44,293 nt of DNA from Ruegeria arenilitoris (GTDB taxonomy: Bacteria; Pseudomonadota; Alphaproteobacteria; Rhodobacterales; Rhodobacteraceae): assembly GCF_013035425.1 (NCBI RefSeq), contig NZ_WQHX01000014.1, positions 1-44,293 of the forward strand, written 5' to 3'. Numbering within the stretch: the first letter of the stretch is position 1; every line of letters begins with the position of its first letter. Made by a program: the position numbers and the translations under genes. Below, in pieces: positions 17,078-25,648 of this stretch. The notes beneath the pieces were generated by a model. That model did no database searches, was not told where the DNA came from, and worked only from the letters and a program-made list of their open reading frames with translations.

Positions 17078-18428
17078 GAATGCCCCACCGGAACGGTTCG
17101 ATCTCAGGACCGGCACTCTGATCATCGGCGCGGGTGCTTGCGGTTTGGTAGCCGCTTTATCGGCATCAGAGTCGGGACAGAACTTGCTGGTCATCGAAGC
17201 TGATCCTGTTCCCAGCGGGTCGACAGCCTTGTCAGCCGGGTTGATCCCGGCTGCAGGTACTAAGATCCAACAGGCCGCAGGGATCACGGACGATGCCGCG
17301 CGCTTTGCCCGTGATATCCAGACCAAAGCATATAACGAAAACGAACAAGCACTGGTCGAATTATTGACCAACAACGCCGCCGAAGTCATCGATTGGCTGT
17401 GTGAACGCCATGCCCTGCCCTTTTCGATTGTTACGGATTTTGACTATCCCGGTCACTCTCGTCGACGGATGCACGGGCTACCGTCGCGGTCGGGCGGCGA
17501 GTTGATCGACGCTCTTCGCAGCGCTTGCGAGCGTGAAGATTTGGACATTATTTGTAATCGTCGCGCGATAACGCTCTACCGAGATCAGGATCAGATTCTG
17601 GGTGTCGCAGTGGCTGGTCCGGATGCAAATGTCGAAACCATTGCCTGCGACCGCCTTATTCTTGCGTGTAACGGATTCGGTGGCAATCGCGCGTTAGTGG
17701 CCGAGCATATGCCGCAGATTGAACGTGCGCTCTGGTTCGGACACAGCGGCAACCGGGGCGAGGCAGTTCTTTGGGGAGAAGCGCTTGGTGCCGGGCTTCG
17801 AAATTTGAGTGCCTACCAGGGTCACGGCAATGTCGCACACCCACATGGCATCCTGATAACATGGGCGGTAATCACAGAAGGTGGTGTGCAGGTTAACCGT
17901 AATGGCCACCGTTTCTGGAATGAGTCGCAAGGCTATTCTGAAGCTGCCCGTGCAGTACTGGCTCAGCCCGATGGAGAGGCTTTCGCCATCTTCGACGGTC
18001 GCATTGCCACCATTGCTGGCCAATTTGAAGATTTCAGACGCGCAGAAACTTCAGGCGCTATTAAATCCTCTGAAACAATTGAAGAACTTGCGAAGGCTTT
18101 GGCCCTACCACCCGCGGCTTTGGAACAAACCATTCGGGAAATTCCTGTCAACGGCACCGATCAATTCGGTAGGTTTTTCAATAAGACGCCTCTGACGCCC
18201 CCTTACAAGGGCGTACGTGTAACTGGTGCCTTATTTCATACCCAAGGAGGTTTACGCGTCGATTCCTCTGCGCGCGTCCTCAAGGCTGACGGCACTGCTT
18301 TCACCAACCTCTACGCAGGTGGCGGGGCGGCTACAGGCATTTCTGGCAGGGGTGACAGCGGATACCTGTCCGGAAATGGCTTATTGAGTGCCGTTGTGTT
18401 AGGTCGAATAGCAGGGCGGAATACTTGA
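17043..18428 (+). CDS. FAD-dependent oxidoreductase (fumarate reductase/KstD-like family)
   Basis: 461 residues from this ATG; a second ATG at 17061 would also do, and both overlap the lyase gene. The N-terminal dinucleotide fold shows IIGAGACGLVAAL, then VIEADPVPSGSTALSAG. The C-terminal GGLRVDSSARVL and LYAGGGAATGISG are typical of the flavoproteins related to fumarate reductase, 3-ketosteroid dehydrogenase and tricarballylate dehydrogenase. These add or remove hydrogen across a C-C bond next to a carbonyl or carboxylate. It is the last gene of the rightward operon. A role as a desaturase or enoate-type reductase early in the pathway is plausible; its electron partner is not encoded nearby. 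Confidence 0.85.
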   Translation: MPGPATMTPNVENAPPERFDLRTGTLIIGAGACGLVAALSASESGQNLLVIEADPVPSGSTALSAGLIPAAGTKIQQAAGITDDAARFARDIQTKAYNENEQALVELLTNNAAEVIDWLCERHALPFSIVTDFDYPGHSRRRMHGLPSRSGGELIDALRSACEREDLDIICNRRAITLYRDQDQILGVAVAGPDANVETIACDRLILACNGFGGNRALVAEHMPQIERALWFGHSGNRGEAVLWGEALGAGLRNLSAYQGHGNVAHPHGILITWAVITEGGVQVNRNGHRFWNESQGYSEAARAVLAQPDGEAFAIFDGRIATIAGQFEDFRRAETSGAIKSSETIEELAKALALPPAALEQTIREIPVNGTDQFGRFFNKTPLTPPYKGVRVTGALFHTQGGLRVDSSARVLKADGTAFTNLYAGGGAATGISGRGDSGYLSGNGLLSAVVLGRIAGRNT

Positions 18429-18987
18429 TATCAAAATAATGCATCCTGAAAACTTGAAATTGTCTAGCTGCAAGAGGTGACACAGTTTCGTCGGGTCGCA
18501 GCCCAGGAAGCAAGTCAAATACGAAACATTGAGTTACTCGGTGTATTCTGTTTAGCCGGTTATAGTTGCCATGTTTCGAACGGACCCACTCTAAGTTCTC
18601 GTAAACAGAAAGCAAAATTGGTTTGTCGATCTGGATTGCTCGGCCCTGAAGCATGGAACGGTGGATCCAAGATTGGCGTAGGAAAGGTTCTGTTAAAGGC
18701 GCGGCACCATCATGGCTGAGTGCGACGCCCTCGACGGGCTCGCAGACGGCATCCTGAACGACCCGAGGGAATGCCCTTTCGATGTAACCAAGCTCGAATG
18801 CAGCGCACAGTCTTCGAACGACCGCCTGTCGCCAGAGAAAGTGGTGACGGCATAGGCCATCCACGAAACTTTGGAAATCTAAGGCAAAGCACATCACGGC
18901 ACGGGCGTCGGTGCCGAGTCGTTGGGCTTCCTCTTTGGGGGAACACTTTGTACCGGTTAAAACCGGCAGGTAAATTGGATTGTTAAA
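18429..18987. other. Gap between FAD oxidoreductase and sulfotransferase genes
   Basis: Apart from the tannase fragment on the plus strand no convincing gene is seen. The flanking genes converge. No strong terminator is visible. Confidence 0.5.
18712..18855 (+). pseudogene. Fragment of a tannase/feruloyl esterase family gene
   Basis: One frame encodes 47 residues beginning MAECDALDGLADGILNDP, continuing with REC-PFD and KLEC, and ending LSPEKVV before a TAG. The spaced pattern CDxLDGxxDGxxxxPxxCxFDxxxLxC followed by LTxxQV is a highly specific signature of the tannase/feruloyl esterase family, whose members are about 500 residues long. Nothing recognisable continues on either side in any frame, so this looks like a decayed remnant in the 560-base gap between the catabolic operon and the sulfotransferase. 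A leftward open frame of 188 codons covers the same bases but looks like a shadow. Confidence 0.6.
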
Positions 18988-20004
18988 TCATACGAGGTGA
19001 GGAAGGTCCTGATATTGCGCTTCTGCAATCTTCAGAAGCCCGTCCGGCAAGTCCATGGCATGATCGCGCTTACGCGGGGGTGGGCGATTGAACTCGGTCA
19101 AACCGTTATCATGTTGTATTTCCAACTTTTGGGCTAGCAAATCCCAATACTGGGGCTTTTCGCAAAGGCTCTCATAGCGTACCCAAAGTGCGTCTTTCGG
19201 CGCGGTCTTCTGCAGCCACCCGTAGACGGCCAACCATTGGTCGACCCAGTAGGCGAGTGTATCAGTCGCGTACGCCGACTCGCGTCCGACCGCGAAGGCC
19301 CGATGATCGCCACCGAACTCGTGATGAACAAGCCATTTCATGTATGAATCGGTAAAAGAATCGGCCTGCTGCAAGGACTTGAAGCGGAGATGCTGTCGCA
19401 GCAGTGAAGACGCCTGATCAATGGGATTGCGATACGGGATCAGGATCGTCGCATTTGGAAACGCTGATCTGATTGTGGATAGCCGCAGTATATTGTTGTT
19501 ATTCTTGCAAAGGTATCGGCTTGTATGTCCCGTACGAAGGACTGAGGCGACGAAACTGCGGTATTTATCGATCAAATCGTGATCCGGGTCGTGCGGCGAA
19601 AGGTGCGATGGAGCTATGAAACTGGCGCCAGCGAAGGTTCGCCAGAAAACTTCCTCGAAGCTTTCCGGGCTCTCACTATTAACGATGATGCCGTCTCCAT
19701 GTGCGCGGGGACCTGAATGCACGACTTTAGATCGCGATTGCCGAATTGATCGCCATAGGTTGGGGGCAAGTACAAAGGGCATATCGGCATAAGTCAGCGA
19801 CCGGAATTCTCCACTGTCGTGAATACGGCGCATCAGCACGGTCGTGCCAGCTCGGGCAAGTCCTGCTACATATACGTGGTGTCCGGCCTCGACCGGATCT
19901 GCGCTGAAGAACATCTGGTCGAGCGCGAAGGCAACCTCACCCACTGAAGGATGAGCGAGGCTCAGGTGATGCAGCAGGCGATCAACGGTACCGTAATCAG
20001 ACAT
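18988..20004 (-). CDS. Sulfotransferase family protein (PAPS-dependent type)
   Basis: 338 residues. HVYVAGLARAGTTVLMRR at about 43-60 is the 5'-phosphosulfate (P-loop-like) motif of PAPS sulfotransferases, and later FPNATILIPYRNPIDQASS fits the 3'-phosphate-binding region with its typical (I/V)xYRNPxDxxxS. The C-terminal part contains DALWVRYESLCEKPQYW, a common family ending. It would move sulfate from PAPS to a hydroxyl of a sugar, lipid or protein in the cytoplasm. The start overlaps the upstream membrane-protein gene by 8 bases, so it is the last gene of a leftward operon headed by an arylsulfotransferase. Acceptor unknown. Confidence 0.88.
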   Translation of the reverse strand: MSDYGTVDRLLHHLSLAHPSVGEVAFALDQMFFSADPVEAGHHVYVAGLARAGTTVLMRRIHDSGEFRSLTYADMPFVLAPNLWRSIRQSRSKVVHSGPRAHGDGIIVNSESPESFEEVFWRTFAGASFIAPSHLSPHDPDHDLIDKYRSFVASVLRTGHTSRYLCKNNNNILRLSTIRSAFPNATILIPYRNPIDQASSLLRQHLRFKSLQQADSFTDSYMKWLVHHEFGGDHRAFAVGRESAYATDTLAYWVDQWLAVYGWLQKTAPKDALWVRYESLCEKPQYWDLLAQKLEIQHDNGLTEFNRPPPRKRDHAMDLPDGLLKIAEAQYQDLPHLV

Positions 20005-20386
20005 GTCGTAAAATGCGGGGTGTCAAAAGATAAAACATCGTCCCGAGCGCAGTAAAAAGCAGACCCACGGGGTAGAACAGACGGCTCATGAGCTCTGGCA
20101 GTAATGGATAGAACAGAAGAATAATGCATAAGGCGGCGGCGCAGATCAGTGCGAGACATGCGAAAAGCGCGGCAATACCTTTCAGACAGCGGACTGCACA
20201 GGTCAGCAAGACTTTCTCTTTCCAATGGTCTGAAACGGAAGAGCGCAGCATGACGCGCATTCCCTTCCCGATCGCTTCATTCGTGAAAGAAAAAACCGAC
20301 CAGAGGGGCATCGATCTTGCCAAGAACCCGGTTACTACCCCTATCAAGGTAAGCGCCGTGAGCTCAGATGCCAAAATTAGGGTCAC
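19997..20386 (-). CDS. Small membrane protein of the sulfation cluster
   Basis: 129 residues with a GTG start that overlaps the stop of the preceding small gene (GTGA), and a stop that overlaps the sulfotransferase start by 8 bases. I do not recognise a named family. It has a hydrophobic N-terminal segment, a basic amphipathic middle (VSDHWKEKVLL), two strong membrane helices (ALFACLALICAAALCIILLF and PVGLLFTALGTMFYLLT) and a basic end. The tight overlaps indicate that it works with its neighbours, perhaps as a membrane partner of the sulfation or export step. Confidence 0.72.
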   Translation of the reverse strand: MTLILASELTALTLIGVVTGFLARSMPLWSVFSFTNEAIGKGMRVMLRSSVSDHWKEKVLLTCAVRCLKGIAALFACLALICAAALCIILLFYPLLPELMSRLFYPVGLLFTALGTMFYLLTPRILRHV

Positions 20387-20601
20387 CCTTGGGGTCCGGT
20401 AGCCGTAGGTTTGCGACGGCGCAGAAGCCGTTTCAAAGGATACCAGGCGAGCGCGACAATGGCCATCAGAAGGGCAGCGACAACTCCGAGAACCGCTGTC
20501 ACGGCGCCAACTCCGAGACCGGGACCAACATAGGCGAATGCTGCAGAAGGGGCCACTGTGACGGTCGCGAGCGCTAGCATAAGGACCACAAACTTTTTCA
20601 T
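20383..20601 (-). CDS. Small exported single-helix protein (YVGPG type)
   Basis: 72 residues from the ATG at 20601, which has a GGAGG site 10 bases upstream; a longer frame upstream lacks one. A signal peptide (MKKFVVLMLALATVTV, cleavage near AFA-YVG) is followed by AYVGPGLGVGAVTAVLG, one membrane helix and a WYPLKRLLRRRK basic stop. Short proteins with this signal peptide, YVGPG motif and WYPLKRLLRR end recur beside polysaccharide, sulfatase and sulfotransferase genes. Their role is unknown to me. Its stop overlaps the next start (GTGA), so it is coupled to the downstream membrane protein. Confidence 0.78.
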   Translation of the reverse strand: MKKFVVLMLALATVTVAPSAAFAYVGPGLGVGAVTAVLGVVAALLMAIVALAWYPLKRLLRRRKPTATGPQG

Positions 20602-20770
20602 TACTATGCCTCCAGTTAGCTTTGAATTCAGCTTGGTCGTTCTGAGCATTTCAATCCATAAGTACGGCAACACTGTGATCACATTACGGTTTTCTAATGC
20701 AAAAATTCGCTGAATGGCGGCCGATCAGAACCAACATTCAGTGATACCCCTAGGCACAGGACTAAGCCCT

Positions 20771-22081
20771 TCAGTTACATGTGGGCGGGGTATCAAAGTC
20801 AAAGTATCCGTCTGGCAAGAGGTAGGCATCTGCGACATGCAAGGTCGATTTCTTATCCGCGTCGTAGGAATTGATGAAGTCAAAGACGACCTGCCCGTTT
20901 GCATCGGTCTCGAAAATACGGCCTTGATGCGCGCTGACCGCGATCAGCCCGCCCGCTGGCAACCGCTGATGCATTCCGTTGAAAGCACTGAAAAAATTGT
21001 AGTCCTCGCCATCGAGAAGCACCTCTGTTTCATATGTGGCCGGGTCGATGGCAATTATGGTCGAGAAATCACCGACACCGCGCTCATTGTTGGAATAAAC
21101 GCTGATGCGACCGTCCACGTTCCAATCTGGGTCATGCTGCCGGTCCCACGGGCCGATACGCCACCATCGAATCTTCGCACTATCAGGGTCAACGACGAAC
21201 ACGAGATTTGGCACACGGTAACTTATCAGCAGATCACCAGGTGAGAACATCGGGAACTTGTCGGCCAGGTTCATGGGCAACGCTTCGATATCATTGCCGT
21301 GAACGCGGTCCCAAACGTCGGGTTGGCGTTGCAGATCAAAGATATGGATATGGCGATTCTGACGCCGGACCTCGCCCATATCAACGCGCTGCAGCACTTC
21401 TCCGCTTTCACTGTCAATCCTTGTCAATATATGATCAAAATCACCCTGATTGCCTTCGAAGGTCCAGAATCCACCATTATCGTCCGGGCTGACCGTATGG
21501 TGGTAGACCCCCTCAAGGGCCCATTTACGGCGTCCGCACCAGTCAACGCTGATGATGCCGCCGCCGTCTTCTTGCATTGTAAAGATGATCGAACCGTCAG
21601 GCCTGAGGTTCACCCCATACATGTTTTTACGGTTGGCCGGCACACGCGATGTCGGGAGTTCGTCCGTGCTCAACTCCCAGGTCTGGACAAGTTTTCCGTC
21701 AGGCCCGATCAGGACGGCACCCCAGAATGTTTGGTCGAAATCGAATGCTCCGAACAGAATGCGATATCCACGAGGAGCGGCATCGGAAATGTAAATCAGG
21801 GGCTGGTCCCGGCGCTTGTTTAAACCCGGAACGGCAAGTTCGCGATACGTGAATCCCGTCGCTGTGTGATCGAACTCGTGTGTCCAGCGGCTTGGCGATA
21901 AGCCGATATCATTCGCCAGTTTGTCGAAAGGCGAGGAATCTTCCCCCAGTCCACCAGTGATAAACGTCCGAATTTCCGAATAAATGGAGTAGGGAAAAAT
22001 ACGTAATTGGAGCATCGCCACTCCCCATGCAAAACCGACGACAAAGATCAGCCATGACACCGCAAGTCGTACAGAAATCAT
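20771..22081 (-). CDS. Arylsulfotransferase (ASST) family protein, membrane-anchored
   Basis: 436 residues. One N-terminal membrane anchor (LAVSWLIFVVGFAWGVAML) is followed by a large periplasmic beta-propeller-like domain. The ASST signatures are YHHTVSPDDNGGFW and a D-x-x-H-x-N-x-I/V-E/D element, here WDRVHGNDIEAL. In this family a histidine takes sulfate from an aryl donor without PAPS. Acidic Asp/Trp-rich repeats such as GPWDRQHDPDWN fit the propeller blades. The ATG has a GAGGAG site. It is the first gene of the leftward cluster with two small membrane proteins and a PAPS sulfotransferase; a 169-base gap follows it. It may sulfate an exported polymer or a phenolic compound. Confidence 0.88.
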   Translation of the reverse strand: MISVRLAVSWLIFVVGFAWGVAMLQLRIFPYSIYSEIRTFITGGLGEDSSPFDKLANDIGLSPSRWTHEFDHTATGFTYRELAVPGLNKRRDQPLIYISDAAPRGYRILFGAFDFDQTFWGAVLIGPDGKLVQTWELSTDELPTSRVPANRKNMYGVNLRPDGSIIFTMQEDGGGIISVDWCGRRKWALEGVYHHTVSPDDNGGFWTFEGNQGDFDHILTRIDSESGEVLQRVDMGEVRRQNRHIHIFDLQRQPDVWDRVHGNDIEALPMNLADKFPMFSPGDLLISYRVPNLVFVVDPDSAKIRWWRIGPWDRQHDPDWNVDGRISVYSNNERGVGDFSTIIAIDPATYETEVLLDGEDYNFFSAFNGMHQRLPAGGLIAVSAHQGRIFETDANGQVVFDFINSYDADKKSTLHVADAYLLPDGYFDFDTPPTCN

Positions 22082-23191
22082 AGATAGCTCCTCAGATAAA
22101 AACCATTTTGCCGGATCGCTCAGGGGTTTATGCTTGGGTAATTCTGGGTGATAGACAAGCTCGGCCGATCACCGAGTATTAATCAGTTTCTTGCTGATGC
22201 GATGATGCGCCAGTTTCGCGCGCCTACCAGAGTTTTATCGGCGTGAAGTCCGCGATTTACGACAATAAACAATGAGAAAATGTGCCTGTTTAGATATCTG
22301 CAAAACCGCATCAGAAGTCAGGTCCTTTGGATTCCCCCTCGAATTCTGTTGATGTCCCATCAGGAAGTGTACTCGGGTCAACTTGTTACATCTTAGAGAA
22401 ATCAAGCTTATAAATTCCGATCAAAGCTTCTACATCGTGCAGAACCTGTCTTCTGTCAGGTAATTTCACTATGTCGAGGTTTTTCTGCGTATGGCCCGCT
22501 TCAATCTCTTCCTAAATTACCTTGGCTGCTCCCTTTCCAACCCCCTTACCGCTAATCTATCATCAAACATTCTCGCAAGGTAATATTCACGCTACCAAGG
22601 AGCCTGTTCGTTACTGTTTGCCTTAAGAGAAAACTGTGTGAGGCCCGCTTCTTGCTAAATGACTCTCACCTTGACTTAGCGGCAAAGGCGACAAACCTCC
22701 ATCTTTGCTACAGTTCCAAAGCGTCCTCGGTCGACTGAAAAAATGTCGAAACGGGAAGTAGTATAAATCCGGAAATTAAGCATGATTTGCCTCTTGATGA
22801 CAATGGCCCCGCAGAAGCCACTTTGGGCTCACAGCAAACTTTTGTCAGAATCGGCGTGAGAGGCTGTTATGCGGACAAAGCCACCCAATGTAGATCCAGC
22901 GATTTTTTGGCTGCCCGCTTGGTCAAATTCTTATAACCGCTCGCGATGCAATCGAGCCTTTTCCTGACAACGGTCGTTTTTTGATCTGGTGTCGGATGTT
23001 TCAACTTCAACCAAAGCTGTCGAAAGAAGCAAGCGACGGTTCTTTATCCTGCACACTTAGAAAGTGCTGTTGCTGTTATCGACCTCGGAACTGTAGAAGA
23101 CATCTACTGGCTATTCGAATACCACTCGGATGTGCATGAGCACGTCAATTTGATGACCCATTCCAGACGCACGGGTAAAAAGGTGAGAAGT
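22082..23191. other. Gene-free kilobase with repeat unit
   Basis: Over 1.1 kb no frame on either strand looks like a gene. The sequence looks AT-richer than the operons by eye. It contains one copy of a 61-base intergenic unit (22825-22885). An open frame of about 200 bases runs into the downstream dehydrogenase without a recognisable domain. It separates two divergent genes and may hold their promoters or an uncalled RNA, but I see no clear promoter or RNA structure. Confidence 0.5.
22825..22885 (+). repeat. Degenerate 61-base intergenic repeat, copy 1
   Basis: Pattern GGGCTC-N21-CGGCGTGAG-N10-GCGGACAAAGCCACC. The fixed blocks and spacings are identical to the copy at 31298. Confidence 0.6.
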
Positions 23192-23950
23192 ATGAATTCC
23201 AACTTTGCGTCCTATCCAAGCCTAAAAGGAAAAACCGTTTTTGTTACAGGCGGCGCTTCAGGTATCGGAGCAGAAATCGTTTCAGCATTCGCCGTACAGG
23301 GATGTCGCGTCGGCTTTCTCGACATGGATAAGGATTCCAGCGAAAATATCGTCAAAACAATAGCTGGAGAACTGGCGTACCAGACGTGCGATCTGCGCGA
23401 TATCGATGCACTGCGCGCTGGTCTTGGCGAACTCAGATCAAGAATTGGGCCTGCCGATGTGCTTGTTAACAATGCCGCGCGGGATGATCGGCATGACTGG
23501 TCCGATGTAATACCCGATTATTGGGATGAGCGTATGAATACCAACTTGCGGCACATGTTTTTTGCAATTCAGGCGGTAGCCCCAGACATGATTTCCGCCG
23601 GGGGAGGCGCAATTATCAACATGGGATCAAACTCTTGGTGGGAAGCTGGCGGAGGGTTTCCGGCCTACGCAACAGCCAAAGCTGCCGTGCATGGGCTGAC
23701 GCGGACAATGGCGCGGGACCTCGGCCCGCACCGCATCCGCGTAAACACCGTTGTGCCCGGTTGGATCATGACAGAGAGGCAAAAGGCACTCTGGGCAACA
23801 CCAGAAGCTTTGGAAAAACAGCGCGAGCGACAATGCCTGCCTGACTTGATCGATCCTGTTTATGTGGCCCGTATGGTAGTTTTCCTCGCGTCAGACGATG
23901 CTGCGATGTGTTCGGCGAACAACTACATGGTGGAGGGCGGATCGATCTAA
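23192..23950 (+). CDS. SDR family sugar dehydrogenase (XylB-like)
   Basis: 252 residues from the ATG at 23192, preceded by AAGGTGAG; an upstream GTG at 23132 has no site. Classical short-chain dehydrogenase with TGGASGIG (19-26), LVNNAARDD, Ser146, Tyr159 and Lys163 (YATAK), and the substrate-loop VVPGWIMTERQ. YPSLKGK, DDRHDWSDV, YWDERMNTNLRHM and GSNSW closely follow what I recall of Caulobacter D-xylose 1-dehydrogenase XylB, so NAD-dependent oxidation of a pentose or hexose to the lactone is likely. It stands alone, with no lactonase or dehydratase beside it. Confidence 0.88.
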   Translation: MNSNFASYPSLKGKTVFVTGGASGIGAEIVSAFAVQGCRVGFLDMDKDSSENIVKTIAGELAYQTCDLRDIDALRAGLGELRSRIGPADVLVNNAARDDRHDWSDVIPDYWDERMNTNLRHMFFAIQAVAPDMISAGGGAIINMGSNSWWEAGGGFPAYATAKAAVHGLTRTMARDLGPHRIRVNTVVPGWIMTERQKALWATPEALEKQRERQCLPDLIDPVYVARMVVFLASDDAAMCSANNYMVEGGSI

Positions 23951-24011
23951 AATGACATAGCTTAGCATGGCGACGCTCGGGGAGCCGCTATAGGCAGGTT
24001 AAAATCTGGAA

Positions 24012-24194
24012 TTGAGCACTCAGAATGGCGGTCAAAGCAGCGCAACAACCCATGGCCCAAAAAAAACGCCCGATTTCGCCTGGATTATAGAAGGTCCTCG
24101 CAAAAGCGAGCAGGTTGGAGTCGAGGAAGGCGAAACCTTTGGTGAGTTTAATACGCGCGTACGAGAGTACGCTTTTGTTGACGACACTTTATGA
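24012..24194 (+). CDS. Possible small protein or gene remnant
   Basis: 60 codons from a TTG start without a good ribosome-binding site. The second half (PDFAWIIEGPRKSEQVGVE, then GETFGEFNTRVREYAFVDDTL in part) has a protein-like composition, but I recognise no family. It could be a short gene or the end of a lost larger one. Confidence 0.25.
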   Translation: MSTQNGGQSSATTHGPKKTPDFAWIIEGPRKSEQVGVEEGETFGEFNTRVREYAFVDDTL

Positions 24195-24319
24195 TTTCAG
24201 GTTAATTAAATTGTATCTCGCTGCGCATACCGGATTCGGCTTATTGAAGTAGCCAAAAAAACGTTTTCTGTAAAAACGTGTGAGATGTTGAAAATCAAAA
24301 GCCAAAAACACGGTAATTT

Positions 24320-25465
24320 ATGGCCCGTAGAAAACCAACAAAACTTTTTCAGATCAATTTTGGTGTCCGCACTTACCCGATACTTACTGCGCTGATGATA
24401 TTTGTTCTAGTTGCGTCCTGCGGACGCACACCTGACTTAATCGGTGTGGATAATCCCAAACTTCCGACCGCAACTATTGCCGACGCGAGTCGTCAGAAAA
24501 TCTTCATTATGACGACCAGAGAAGCATCGGATGTTGTAGACGTTTTTTACAACGATGAACGCGCGCCAGAGGTGGGATTGGCTTCTGTAGTCGTATCTAT
24601 TCCACCAATTCATGTTCCTGGGCAGTTGGAGGCACCGAAACGGCTGCCTCCCGATCCTAGAAAAGAATTCGCAGTAATCGACCCGGTTGTTTACGAAACC
24701 GATTCAGCATTTGTGAAGGATATAAATCGAGAGCTTTCGAAACGCGCACCTGTAGACAGAACAATTATGTTCTTTGTTCACGGATACAACAATACAACAA
24801 GCGAAGCGGTACTTCGCATGGCGCAGTTTGTAGAGGACACAAATTTCAATGGTATACCTATACTTTTCACTTGGGCCTCAGGAGCTAAGCCCGCAAAGTA
24901 CGTTTATGATTTGAACAGCGCTTTGGTGGCCAGAGAAAAGCTAAAGCCGACATTTGAAATCGTGGCAAGAACGAACGCTCGCACGGTTGATATATTCGCG
25001 CATTCCATGGGTTCGCTGTTGGTAATGGAAGGAATAGTTCAGGCGGACTTAAGTGGCCGGTTTAATCGCACCGGTCGTTTAGGTTCAGTAGTTTTAGCTT
25101 CGCCGGACATAGATATTGATTTATTTCGTTCGCAACTAAGGCAAATAGAAACGGACTTCTCTCGTATTTTCGTATTGGTTGCCAAAGATGATCGAATTCT
25201 CAGAATTTCTCGTACGTTGTCGGGCGGCGTAGAACGTGTTGGGTCGTCTGATTTGGCCCAATTGAAAGATTTGGGCGTTGTGGTCATCGACCTTAGCCAA
25301 GTCGATGACTCTGCGGCAGGAAGCCACACAAAATTTGCTGGATCTCCGGAATTAGTGCAGCTCATAGGCAGAGGGTTGAAGGCTCGCCAGCTTAACCCTG
25401 ATGTCCCTGCAGGCAGTCTTGGCGGTATGTTGGCCGGCGTTCCAATCAGAATTATTGCGGATTGA
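24320..25465 (+). CDS. Alpha/beta-hydrolase lipoprotein (DUF900 family)
   Basis: 381 residues. A hydrophobic leader ends in LVASC, a lipobox with Cys34 as the lipidated residue, so the protein is probably anchored at the membrane facing the periplasm. The hydrolase core shows FFVHGYNNTTSEAVLRMAQ, typical of DUF900, then nucleophile Ser229 in IFAHSMGS, a candidate Asp in ASPDIDIDLF and a candidate His in GSHTKF. Natural substrates of DUF900 esterases are not defined. The gene is monocistronic and looks AT-richer than the operons around it. A 7-base stem hairpin lies upstream (24261-24279). The start ATG has no strong ribosome-binding site. Confidence 0.85.
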   Translation: MARRKPTKLFQINFGVRTYPILTALMIFVLVASCGRTPDLIGVDNPKLPTATIADASRQKIFIMTTREASDVVDVFYNDERAPEVGLASVVVSIPPIHVPGQLEAPKRLPPDPRKEFAVIDPVVYETDSAFVKDINRELSKRAPVDRTIMFFVHGYNNTTSEAVLRMAQFVEDTNFNGIPILFTWASGAKPAKYVYDLNSALVAREKLKPTFEIVARTNARTVDIFAHSMGSLLVMEGIVQADLSGRFNRTGRLGSVVLASPDIDIDLFRSQLRQIETDFSRIFVLVAKDDRILRISRTLSGGVERVGSSDLAQLKDLGVVVIDLSQVDDSAAGSHTKFAGSPELVQLIGRGLKARQLNPDVPAGSLGGMLAGVPIRIIAD

Positions 25466-25648
25466 CTTCCTTACGCTTCCAAATCGGCGAAAGCACGTGT
25501 GTTTATTTGCGCCTCGTCGAAAGAAGCTCTTTACCCGAAAACTTTCACTTTGATCCGCACGTTTTGGATTTTCTCAAGGTTGATTGTGGGTTCAGTACCT
25601 GTTGTTGACAAGAAATGTTACCCGAAGAAGCTATGGTCTTTACCCAAT

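Noticed and set aside
18331..18897. Leftward open frame of 188 codons
   Set aside because: It overlaps the end of the FAD gene by about 100 bases, has no recognised motif, and covers the plus-strand tannase fragment.
22985..23191. Open frame running into the XylB-like gene as an N-terminal extension
   Set aside because: It has a stop upstream, no start with a ribosome-binding site and no match to the SDR family, whose N-terminus fits the ATG at 23192.
24261..24279. Hairpin ACGTTTT-ctgta-AAAACGT as a riboswitch or terminator
   Set aside because: Stem of only 7 AT-rich pairs, no T-run and no conserved core; noted in the lipoprotein entry only.
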